Assembly: GCF_044386045.1 (NCBI RefSeq)
Contig: NZ_JBISCD010000040.1
Coordinates: 186,001-250,000 of the forward strand
Length of the DNA: 64,000 bases
Direction: 5' to 3'
DNA from: Thalassobellus sediminis
GTDB taxonomy: Bacteria; Bacteroidota; Bacteroidia; Flavobacteriales; Flavobacteriaceae
Shown: positions 54,000 to 62,534 of the stretch, piece after piece
Numbering within the stretch: the first letter of the stretch is position 1
Layout: every line of letters starts with the position of its first letter
The notes under the pieces: generated by a model
What the model was told of the DNA's origin: nothing
The model's input: only the letters and a program-made list of their open reading frames with translations
Database searches by the model: none
Made by a program: the position numbers and the translations under genes

Positions 54000-55173
54000 A
54001 GTTATGAATCAAAAAAAATGGTTTTTGTCCTTTCTTTTAATATCTATTCTTTGCAGTGGATGTAAAAACCCCACAAAAGAAAACAAGGATCAATTAAAAC
54101 AAGAAACTTCAATTAACCAATCTAAAGAAGAAGTTATCTCCATTATTAATAAAGTAAATAACAAGTGGCAAGAAAGTCATCCAAATCCAGGAAATTCTTT
54201 TTGGCATGTATCTGCCTATCATACTGGAAATATGGAAGCTTATAAAGTAACTCAAAACAAGAAATTCCTTGATTACTCTTTAGCTTGGGCAGATAAAAAC
54301 GAATGGATGGGAGCTAAATCTCAAAACAAATTAGAATGGAAATATAATTACGGCGAAAATGATGCACATGTTCTATTTGGAGATTGGCAAATTTGCTTTC
54401 AAACCTATATAGATTTATACAATTTTACAGGTAAAAATGATGCTTATAAAATAGCTCGTGCTCGTGAAGTTATGGAACATGAAATGAGTACCAATAATAA
54501 TGATTATTGGTGGTGGGCAGATGGATTATATATGGTAATGCCTGTAATGACAAAACTTTACAAAGCAACAGGTAATGAAAAGTATTTAGAAAAACTAGAA
54601 GAATATTTAACATATTCTGATAGTATAATGTATGATAACGAAGCAAAACTTTATTACAGAGATGCTAAATATGTATACCCTAAACATAAAAGCGCTAATG
54701 GTAAAAAAGATTTTTGGGCTCGTGGTGATGGATGGGTTTTTGCTGGTTATGCGAAAATTATTCATGATATGCCCGATAATGCAAAACACAAACAAGCCTA
54801 TATTAATAGGTTTAAAGCTATGGCTAAAGCTTTAGCAAACTCACAACAACAAGAAGGTTATTGGACCCGTAGTATTTTAGACGCACAACATGCTCCTGGG
54901 CCAGAAACCAGCGGGACAGCGTTTTTTACTTATGGTTTTTTATGGGGAATAAATAATAATATTTTAGATAAAGAAACCTACACTCCGGTAATTAAAAAAT
55001 CGTGGAATTATTTAAAAAATAAAGCCTTGCAAGAAAATGGTACGGTTGGTTATGTGCAACCTATAGGCGAAAAAGCCATTCCAGGACAAATTGTAGATGT
55101 TAATTCTACAGCAGACTTTGGAGTTGGAGCTTTTTTATTAGCCGCAAGTGAAATGCATAGATTTTTAGAATAA
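53992..55173 (+). CDS. GH105/GH88 unsaturated uronyl hydrolase lipoprotein
   Basis: A 393-residue lipoprotein (ILCSGC). The (alpha/alpha)6 barrel carries the catalytic Asp in YWWWADGLYMVMPVM (Asp177 from this start) and the second conserved acid in DFWARGDGWVFAGYAKIIHDMP. SGTAFFTYGFLWGINNNIL and STADFGVGAFLLAASEM complete the family pattern. These enzymes hydrolyse unsaturated glucuronyl or galacturonyl ends left by lyases. Its ATG overlaps the preceding stop by 8 bp; ATG 54004 is an equally good start. Pairing with the BNR_4 gene supports lyase-then-hydrolase action. Confidence 0.9.
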   Translation: MNKVMNQKKWFLSFLLISILCSGCKNPTKENKDQLKQETSINQSKEEVISIINKVNNKWQESHPNPGNSFWHVSAYHTGNMEAYKVTQNKKFLDYSLAWADKNEWMGAKSQNKLEWKYNYGENDAHVLFGDWQICFQTYIDLYNFTGKNDAYKIARAREVMEHEMSTNNNDYWWWADGLYMVMPVMTKLYKATGNEKYLEKLEEYLTYSDSIMYDNEAKLYYRDAKYVYPKHKSANGKKDFWARGDGWVFAGYAKIIHDMPDNAKHKQAYINRFKAMAKALANSQQQEGYWTRSILDAQHAPGPETSGTAFFTYGFLWGINNNILDKETYTPVIKKSWNYLKNKALQENGTVGYVQPIGEKAIPGQIVDVNSTADFGVGAFLLAASEMHRFLE

Positions 55174-55179
55174 AAACGA

Positions 55180-57348
55180 ATGAATTTAAAAATAACAAAT
55201 CAAAATAAAATGAATTTTAAACACTTAATACTTTTTGTATTTATAATAAGTCTAATATCATGCAACACAAAATCGGATAATGGTAATGAATATGAAAATT
55301 ATCTATTTACCTATTTTACAGGAAATACGGGCAATAAAGAAGCTATTCGATATGCTTTAAGTAATGATGGTTATAATTATTATGCACTTAACAACGATGA
55401 ACCAATTATAAGTTCCGAAAAAATAAGCTCTACAGGTGGTGTTCGCGACCCACATATTTTAAGAGGTGCAGATGGAAAGACTTTTTATATGGTAGTTACC
55501 GATATGGTTTCTGCTAATGGATGGAGTTCAAACAGAGCCATGGTATTATTAAAGTCTACAGATTTAATTAATTGGACCTCAAGTGTGGTTAATATTCAAA
55601 AAAGATTTGAAAATCAAGAAGATCTATTACGTGTTTGGGCGCCACAAACTATATACGATCCTGTTGCAAAAAAGTACATGATTTATTTTTCAATGAAACA
55701 TGGAAATGATAATGACAAAATATATTATGCTTATGCTAACAAAGATTTTACCGACCTAGAAAGTAAACCAAAACAATTACTTTATAAAGATGGTGCTTGT
55801 ATTGATGGTGATATTATACTTAAAGATGGAAAATATCATCTTTTCTTTAAAAATGAAGATGATGGCGCTAAAGGAATTATGCAAGCTGTATCAGATAGTT
55901 TAACAAGCGGTTACAAAATGCTAAATGGCTATATGAACGTTACAGATAAGCCCGTTGAAGGCTCGGGTATTTTTAAAATGATTGATTCCAATAAGTATAT
56001 CCTAATGTACGACATGTACACTTCTGGTAAATACCAATTTACAGAAAGTACAGATTTAACTAATTTTAAAGTTGTAGATGATGCCATCTCAATGAATTTC
56101 CACCCAAGACATGGTACTATAATCCCTATAACTAAAACTGAAACAAATTTATTATTAGAAAAATGGGGAGGCATTAACAAGTCATCATTTCTAGGTTTTA
56201 ATTCAGAAAAAATCAAAAAAAACAATGTGGTTATAGATGATGTGAATGAATCCATTTTTATCCCCGTAAAACATGGAACAGATTTAAAAAGTTTAAATCC
56301 AGATATAACACTTGTTCCATGGATGTCATCAACTTTTGTAGGCCCTCAAGATTTCTCAAATGGAAACATTAATTATACAATCACATCAGAAAATAATCAA
56401 AAAACCTATAAAATAATAACTCAGGTAAATAACAACCCTGTTTTAGATGGCTTTTATGCAGACCCTGAAATTATATATTCTAATAAAACAAATAAATACT
56501 ACCTCTATCCTACTAGCGATGGTTTTACAGGGTGGTCTGGCACCTATTTTAAAACCTTTTCTTCGATTGATTTAGTAAACTGGACAGATGAAGGAGTTAT
56601 TCTTGATTTAAAAAAGGACGTTTCATGGACAAACCGAAACGCTTGGGCACCAGCAACTACAGAAAAGAAAATAAATGGTGAGTACAAATACTTTTATTAT
56701 TTTACTGCAGCTCAAAAAATAGGTGTAGCAGTTTCTGATAATCCTGCAGGCCCATTTATTGATTCTGGTAAACCATTAGTTTCAACAACACCAAAAGGAG
56801 TAAAAGGCGGTCAAGAAATTGACCCAGATATATTTATTGATCCTATTTCTGGCAAAAACTTTTTGTATTGGGGTAATGGCCATATGGCCTGCGTAGAGTT
56901 AAATGACGATATGGTTTCCATTAAAGAAAACACATTAAAAATATTGACTCCAGACAATACTTTTAGAGAAGGCACAGAAGTTTTTTATAGAAAAGGATTG
57001 TACTATTTCTTGTGGTCTGAAGACGATACCAGAAGCCCTAATTACAGAGTAAGATACGCTACTTCTAGTTCACCAACAGGACCTTTAACAATTCCTAAAA
57101 ATAATTTGATATTAGAAAAAAAACCAGAAGATGGTATTTATGGCACTGGTCATAATAGTGTTATTCAAACTCCAAATACTGATACTTGGCATATTGTTTA
57201 CCATCGTTTCAACAGACCAAACGGCATAACAATGGGCGATGCTGCTGGTTATAACAGAGAAGTTTGTATTGATTTATTAGAATTTAATGCTGATGGCAGT
57301 ATTATTCCTGTAACACCAACACTTAAAGGGATTGACACTTTGAAATAA
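55180..57348 (+). CDS. Tandem GH43-GH43 lipoprotein
   Basis: A 722-residue lipoprotein (IISLISC) with two full GH43 propellers. Domain 1 (about residues 35-340) has Asp in GGVRDPHILRG, Asp in IDGDIILKDGKYHLFF and Glu in PVEGSGIFKM. A short beta linker follows (DVNESIFIPVKHGTDLKSLNPDITLVPWMSSTF). Domain 2 (about 420-722) has Asp in FYADPEIIYS, Asp in IDPDIFIDPISGKNFLYWG and Glu in REGTEVFYRKGLYYFLWSED. All six catalytic positions look intact, so both domains may be active on different linkages. ATG 55210 is an alternative start. It ends the GH2-to-GH43 operon before a 275-bp gap. Confidence 0.9.
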   Translation: MNLKITNQNKMNFKHLILFVFIISLISCNTKSDNGNEYENYLFTYFTGNTGNKEAIRYALSNDGYNYYALNNDEPIISSEKISSTGGVRDPHILRGADGKTFYMVVTDMVSANGWSSNRAMVLLKSTDLINWTSSVVNIQKRFENQEDLLRVWAPQTIYDPVAKKYMIYFSMKHGNDNDKIYYAYANKDFTDLESKPKQLLYKDGACIDGDIILKDGKYHLFFKNEDDGAKGIMQAVSDSLTSGYKMLNGYMNVTDKPVEGSGIFKMIDSNKYILMYDMYTSGKYQFTESTDLTNFKVVDDAISMNFHPRHGTIIPITKTETNLLLEKWGGINKSSFLGFNSEKIKKNNVVIDDVNESIFIPVKHGTDLKSLNPDITLVPWMSSTFVGPQDFSNGNINYTITSENNQKTYKIITQVNNNPVLDGFYADPEIIYSNKTNKYYLYPTSDGFTGWSGTYFKTFSSIDLVNWTDEGVILDLKKDVSWTNRNAWAPATTEKKINGEYKYFYYFTAAQKIGVAVSDNPAGPFIDSGKPLVSTTPKGVKGGQEIDPDIFIDPISGKNFLYWGNGHMACVELNDDMVSIKENTLKILTPDNTFREGTEVFYRKGLYYFLWSEDDTRSPNYRVRYATSSSPTGPLTIPKNNLILEKKPEDGIYGTGHNSVIQTPNTDTWHIVYHRFNRPNGITMGDAAGYNREVCIDLLEFNADGSIIPVTPTLKGIDTLK

Positions 57349-57512
57349 TTTTCAATATCAAAACCAAAAGGCAGAATACAAATTTAAATTTATCATTTAA
57401 TAAAGACAAAAGATCTTTTTAAACTCTTTAAATATAATTATGTTTTTCACTTAAGAAAATACCAATACATCATGTTTTTTCGCAAAAAATAACAATATGC
57501 TAAAACGAACCG

Positions 57513-57545
57513 TTATATATCCTAATTTTAGCTGATTTACACCCT
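57513..57545 (+). promoter_or_regulatory. PUL-type direct-repeat site upstream of the modular T9SS gene
   Basis: ATATATCCT (57515-57523) and TTACACCCT (57537-57545) are 22 bp apart, as at 20290/20312. The intervening AATTTTAGCTGA resembles the same stretch at the 20 kb and 63.8 kb sites. Confidence 0.6.
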
Positions 57546-57566
57546 ATAACTAAAACTGTTTTTGTC

Positions 57567-57610
57567 TTGATTTGTTATATCTGTTATTTTCTACAGATAT
57601 AACAAATCAA
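57567..57610 (+). promoter_or_regulatory. Perfect 18-bp inverted repeat in the leader
   Basis: TTGATTTGTTATATCTGT (57567-57584) and its exact complement (57593-57610) flank TATTTTCT. It lies 13 bp before the ATG at 57624, so it is between the activator site and the start. It may be a 5' mRNA stabilising hairpin or an operator. It has no T tail, so it is not a normal terminator. Confidence 0.55.
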
Positions 57611-57623
57611 CTATTATTAAATA

Positions 57624-60419
57624 ATGAAAAATAAAGCACTATCTACTAAACTAATTCTACTTCTAGTACTAGCAATATCACAAATAAATGCACAAACCAG
57701 TACCAGTAGTAATCTTGTAGTTCAACCACCAGCTAACAGAACATTATTTTACGATGTAAGTTCTGTGGGAGTTCCAAAAACATTATTATGGGGTTTGGAT
57801 ACAGCATGGCCAAGTGAAGAAAATTTTAGAAGAGGAATTGCCTTTATGGGAGCCGATAAAGTTGATGTAGTTCGTGTTTCTTATTTCACAGAAAAAGCAT
57901 TAATTAATGGAGAACTTGACCCTGTAATTAAAGCAGCAATTGATAAACGCCTTAATTACATTGCTTTATTAGGTCGACCCATGCAACTAACAATGAATAG
58001 TGTTCGTAACTCTGTAGATCCAAGCTATGGCACTCAAGGTAATTATAATCCGGTTACCTGGGCTGCAAATATTGCAGCTACTATTAGCTATTATGAAGCT
58101 GCAGGTCATGATGTAATTTCATTAGCACCTTGTAACGAATGCGATCTTGGAACATCTAGTGGAAATGGAGATAAACCATTTAACGCAGCACTTATTACAG
58201 AACTACGCAAATTACCAGAACTAGATGGAGTACGAATTTCTTCTAGCACTTTGAATACAGATCAGGCATTACCTTGGTACAATTACCTAAAGTCAAACCT
58301 AGATGAAGGTATTACCCACCAGCTTGCTGGAAGTTTTGATAATTATGCGAATTTTTTTGAAACAGTAAAAAGTGATGGAAACTATGCAAATAATGACGAA
58401 TTGCATAATGTAATAGAAGCTATTGTAGGACTTGAACATGGTTTACAAATGGGTATTTGGTGGGGAACACCAGAATATACAGGAGGTAAATTTTTAAAAG
58501 CATCAAACGGGTTCAGGTTAGGTTATGCCGAACACCGCTCAAATTGGACAGCGGCTTCTGTATACCGTAACCAAGATGGTGATGTTGAAGCATTTCTTGG
58601 TGCTTCAGAAAGACAGGCAGTAGCAACATCATACAAATTCATTTCTAAAGATAGAGCAGTTTACTATGATGGACATGGACCACAAAGAGAGTTTTTTATG
58701 CAAATGCCAGGAGGTACTGGATACCACCAAAACCAACCAAATGCAGAACGCATCATAAATATTCAATGGGGAGATGATATACAACCTGCCATAAGTGGAA
58801 TGTATAAATTAGTTAACCGTGAAAGTGGCAAAGTAATACAAGTTGCAAATGGCTCGACTAATGATGGTGCTAACCTAGAAATAGGTACAGATACAGGACA
58901 AACTTATCAACAATGGGAAATGAAACATATCCCTTCGAACAAAGGTGGTGACTTTACCTTTTATAAAATTGGTTTAGGTAGTAATATAAGTAAGAAAATA
59001 GCAGTTAATGGTCCTAATCTTAATAATAATGGTAATATTATAACATATGCGGATAGCGATGGCATAAATAGAGATTGGTTTATAGAATACAACGAGGATG
59101 GTTGGTTTTTTATAGGAAGTCGACAAAGTGGAAAATTTTTAGATGCCGCTTCTACGTCTGAAAACGCCAATATTCGCCAATGGGAGAAAAAGGATGGATT
59201 AAATAGTTATAGTCAACAATGGCGTTTTCTTCCTATCGATGCTCCAGTAGAGTTTAATGCACCAAGCGCTCCAACTAATCTTGTTGCCATAGGTAATGCA
59301 GAATCTATCCAACTTAATTGGAATGCAAACTCTGAAAATGATTTATCAGGTTATAACATTTTTAGATCAGATACTGCAGGGGGAGCATACAGTACCATTG
59401 CACGCAATGTTACAACAACCTCTTTTGTTGATAATACTACAACCATGGGCGGACAATACTTTTATAAAATTAAAGCTGTCGATAATTCTTTAAATAGCTC
59501 TTCATATTCTAATGAAGTTTCTGCAACCGCAAATGGGACAAATACAATTCTGGCTCATTATGAATTTGAACAAAACATTTTAGATACATCTATAAATCTA
59601 AATTATCCAGCATTATCTGGTACTGTAACTTATGAAACAGGAGAAATTGGTTCAAATTCGGTAGCACTAGACGGAAATGATTTTTTACAATTACCACCAG
59701 ACATAGCTAATCAAGAAGAAATAACTGTAGCAACATGGATATACTGGAATGGTGGTAATAATTGGCAGCGTATTTTTGATTTTGGTAACGACCAAAATGA
59801 ATTCATGTATATGTCTCCAAACTCTAATACAGGGAATTTACAATTTGGAATAAATAATGGTAGTGGTTTACAAACTTTAAATTCAACAGAAGCATTCCCA
59901 ATAAATCAGTGGTCTCATGTAGCAGTAACTTTAGGTGCAACATCAACTCGATTATATGTTAATGGAAACTTAATTGATGAGTCTAACGCAATAACAGCAA
60001 GACCTATTGATTTTAAACCTACATTAAATTTTGTTGGTAAAAGCCAATCTTTGAACGATCCATTATTAAGAGGTCGTCTTGATGATTTTAGAGTGTACAA
60101 CTACGAGTTATCTACTCAAGATATTGCAAACCTCTATAACAAACTATCAACTAAAGATTGTGGTAACAATTGTATTGAAGGTTTATCCTTCTGGCCAATA
60201 CCTGCTAATGATGTCTTACATTTTAACATTAAAGAGAACGATAATAGTTTAACATCAATAGATGTTTTTGATATAAATGGGCGAATTTTAATAAACCAAA
60301 GCTTTACAAATAGCAAAAAAGGAGACGTAGATGTTTCTATGTTACCTTCTGGCATGTATATACTTAAATTAAGTAAAGGAGAAAAATCAACTGTAAAAAA
60401 ACTCATAATAAAACACTAG
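57624..60419 (+). CDS. Modular secreted T9SS protein with an unassigned TIM-barrel-like domain
   Basis: A 931-residue protein. A signal peptide (ends INAQ) is followed by a candidate catalytic domain at about 30-388: TLLWGLDTAWPSEENFRRGIAFMG, VDVVRVSYF, LAPCNECDLG (Glu172, after an Asn as in clan GH-A) and IVGLEHGLQMGIWWG (Glu271, candidate nucleophile). A ricin-type beta-trefoil spans about 390-543 (SGMYKLVNRESGKVIQVANGSTNDGANLEIGT), FN3 about 545-637, LamG about 640-840 (LAHYEFEQNILDTSINLNYPALSG) and a T9SS type A tail about 855-931 (FWPIPANDVLHFNI). I cannot name the family of the first domain. The binding modules suggest an extracellular enzyme on long glycan. Confidence 0.78.
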   Translation: MKNKALSTKLILLLVLAISQINAQTSTSSNLVVQPPANRTLFYDVSSVGVPKTLLWGLDTAWPSEENFRRGIAFMGADKVDVVRVSYFTEKALINGELDPVIKAAIDKRLNYIALLGRPMQLTMNSVRNSVDPSYGTQGNYNPVTWAANIAATISYYEAAGHDVISLAPCNECDLGTSSGNGDKPFNAALITELRKLPELDGVRISSSTLNTDQALPWYNYLKSNLDEGITHQLAGSFDNYANFFETVKSDGNYANNDELHNVIEAIVGLEHGLQMGIWWGTPEYTGGKFLKASNGFRLGYAEHRSNWTAASVYRNQDGDVEAFLGASERQAVATSYKFISKDRAVYYDGHGPQREFFMQMPGGTGYHQNQPNAERIINIQWGDDIQPAISGMYKLVNRESGKVIQVANGSTNDGANLEIGTDTGQTYQQWEMKHIPSNKGGDFTFYKIGLGSNISKKIAVNGPNLNNNGNIITYADSDGINRDWFIEYNEDGWFFIGSRQSGKFLDAASTSENANIRQWEKKDGLNSYSQQWRFLPIDAPVEFNAPSAPTNLVAIGNAESIQLNWNANSENDLSGYNIFRSDTAGGAYSTIARNVTTTSFVDNTTTMGGQYFYKIKAVDNSLNSSSYSNEVSATANGTNTILAHYEFEQNILDTSINLNYPALSGTVTYETGEIGSNSVALDGNDFLQLPPDIANQEEITVATWIYWNGGNNWQRIFDFGNDQNEFMYMSPNSNTGNLQFGINNGSGLQTLNSTEAFPINQWSHVAVTLGATSTRLYVNGNLIDESNAITARPIDFKPTLNFVGKSQSLNDPLLRGRLDDFRVYNYELSTQDIANLYNKLSTKDCGNNCIEGLSFWPIPANDVLHFNIKENDNSLTSIDVFDINGRILINQSFTNSKKGDVDVSMLPSGMYILKLSKGEKSTVKKLIIKH

Positions 60420-60431
60420 TAATTTATAAAT

Positions 60432-60471
60432 AGAAAAACTTAAAACTATCTTAATTGCTTTAAGTTTTTCT
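60432..60471 (+). terminator. Terminator after the modular T9SS gene
   Basis: AGAAAAACTTAAA (60432-60444) and its exact complement at 60459-60471 form a 13-bp stem with a T-rich 3' arm, 12 bp after the stop. Confidence 0.75.
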
Positions 60472-60515
60472 GTTTATACTTAGTATGCTTAACTTTATCA
60501 TGCATATACTAAACT

Positions 60516-62534
60516 ATGAAAAAATTGAAATCACTTTTAGCTCTATTTATACTTTTAAGCCTATCATCATTTTCTCAAACACAAAAAAATACTGACAATA
60601 CTTTTCATATAATAAACCCCGATTATGAGTTAAGTCCTCATACCGGAATAACTAAACAACACTGGAAAGATGCAGCTTTATATTTATTAGAAGGTGCTTT
60701 TAGTTACATCCATACTATGGATGACCCTATGAAATTCCCTAAACAAGCAGGAAAAAGTTACCCTCATGATGATAGACAGGTTCCTACTGAAAAACTTGAA
60801 GGCTTATGCAGAACATTATTTGTTGCAGCGCCTCTACTAAAAGAAAACCCATCATTAATCATTAATAATATTAAAGTTGCTGATTATTACAGATATCAAA
60901 TTGAAAAATTGGTAGATTCTACAAGTGAATCATTTATTGTGCCTCGTGCTAAAAATGGAGGACCAAGTCAAAACTTAGTAGAGTTTGGAGCACTTGGTTT
61001 ATCATTACTTATAAATTCTGAAATATTATGGGAAACTCTACCGCAAGATAAAAAAGATGCACTAGCAAAAACTATGCTTAGCTATGGCGATGGCCCTACA
61101 GTAGATTCTAACTGGAAATTTTTCAACATTTTTGTATTAAGCTTTTTTAAAGAACAAGGTTATGTTATAAATGAAAAATTACTAGTTGAATATCTTGAAA
61201 AATCATTAACACATTATAGAGGAGATGGCTGGTATAACGACAGTCCTGCTTACGATTATTATAGTATGTGGGCATTTCAAATGTATGGTGCCATTTGGTC
61301 TGAATATTTTGGGAACAAACATTATCCAGAAATAGCATATAAGTTTAAATCTAACTTTAACGATTTAAAAACTACCTACCCGTATTTGTTTAGTAAAAAT
61401 GGCAATATGATTATGTGGGGACGAAGTATTAGCTATAGAATTGGAGCTATTGTACCATTCCCTTTAATGGGGTTTGAAAACGACCCAAATGTTAATTATG
61501 GGTGGATGCGAAGAATTTCATCGGGTGTTATAAAACAATTTTTAACGCATCCAGAATTCATGAAAGACCAAGTACCTACATTAGGGTTTTATGGTCCATT
61601 TGAACCTGCTGTTCAAAATTACAGTTGCCGTGGTAGTGTGTTTTGGATGGGAAAAGCATTTATGGGATTACTCGTTCCAGATGATAGTCCTTTTTGGACT
61701 GCAAAAGAAAATGAAGGCGCTTGGGAAGCAGAATTTAAGAACGATAAAGTGTCGAGTAAATTCATGAAAGGCTCAGAACTATTAATTACCGATTACCCAA
61801 ATATTGGTGCTTCAGAAGTTCGCTCGTGGTGTCATGAAAAAGTAGCAGATGATTGGCAAAAATTCCGCTCTACAGAAAACTATAACCGATTATCCTACAG
61901 CAGTGCTTTTCCTTGGCAAGCCGATGGTGAAAACGGAGAAGTTGCTATGAATTATGTAATCAAAAACAAAAAAGAAGACTGGGAAGCTTTCAGATTATAT
62001 ACATTTAAAAAGTTTGAAGAAGGTGTTTATTACCGTGATGTCGTTTTAGAAACCAATAAAAATATAACATTTAATCTCGCTGAAATACCTTTAGATAATG
62101 GTATTTTAAGAATTGACAGGAACAATAGCACTGAACCAATTTCTATGAGATTAGGGCATTATGCCTTACCAAAATTAGATAAAGACATTATAAAAACTAC
62201 GAAAAAAGTAAAAGGAAAAATAGTTACCATTATAGACAATGGCAACTATCAATTAGCCATGATTCCTCTTTTAGGCTGGAATAAAACTGAAGTTGTTTCA
62301 ACAAAGGACTTACATCCTGAAAGTGAAAATAGTCAGGTTATTAATGTGTCGGCTACTTTTAATCCAAATTCTGAATTAAACATTTATGCAACATTAATGC
62401 TTTGGAAAAAATCTGGAGAAAAATGGACAAAAAAAGAACTTTTTCCTGTTAAAAACATTAAACAATTTAACAATTCTAACAATGTTATTATTCATCTGAA
62501 AAATAACAAAAAAACTGTAATAAAATATGATTAA
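60516..62534 (+). CDS. DUF2264 protein with C-terminal beta domain (GH154-like candidate)
   Basis: A 672-residue exported protein (signal ends LSSFSQ). Residues about 40-400 are a DUF2264 (alpha/alpha) barrel: EKLEGLCRTLFVAAPLLKE, NLVEFGALGLSLLI, SNWKFFNIFVLSFF, GDGWYNDSPAYDYYSMWAFQMYGAIW, MIMWGRSISYRIGAIVPFPL and SCRGSVFWMGKAFMGLLVPDDSPFW. A C-terminal beta-sandwich follows (EGVYYRDVVLETNKNITFNLAEIPL). From memory, DUF2264 proteins underlie the beta-glucuronidase family GH154 of arabinogalactan loci; this link needs checking. It overlaps the next gene by 8 bp. Confidence 0.85.
   Translation: MKKLKSLLALFILLSLSSFSQTQKNTDNTFHIINPDYELSPHTGITKQHWKDAALYLLEGAFSYIHTMDDPMKFPKQAGKSYPHDDRQVPTEKLEGLCRTLFVAAPLLKENPSLIINNIKVADYYRYQIEKLVDSTSESFIVPRAKNGGPSQNLVEFGALGLSLLINSEILWETLPQDKKDALAKTMLSYGDGPTVDSNWKFFNIFVLSFFKEQGYVINEKLLVEYLEKSLTHYRGDGWYNDSPAYDYYSMWAFQMYGAIWSEYFGNKHYPEIAYKFKSNFNDLKTTYPYLFSKNGNMIMWGRSISYRIGAIVPFPLMGFENDPNVNYGWMRRISSGVIKQFLTHPEFMKDQVPTLGFYGPFEPAVQNYSCRGSVFWMGKAFMGLLVPDDSPFWTAKENEGAWEAEFKNDKVSSKFMKGSELLITDYPNIGASEVRSWCHEKVADDWQKFRSTENYNRLSYSSAFPWQADGENGEVAMNYVIKNKKEDWEAFRLYTFKKFEEGVYYRDVVLETNKNITFNLAEIPLDNGILRIDRNNSTEPISMRLGHYALPKLDKDIIKTTKKVKGKIVTIIDNGNYQLAMIPLLGWNKTEVVSTKDLHPESENSQVINVSATFNPNSELNIYATLMLWKKSGEKWTKKELFPVKNIKQFNNSNNVIIHLKNNKKTVIKYD

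Noticed and set aside
62527..62534. Possible frameshift splitting one long DUF2264 protein
   Set aside because: Each frame has its own signal peptide and a complete DUF2264 domain; the 8-bp overlap is normal coupling.
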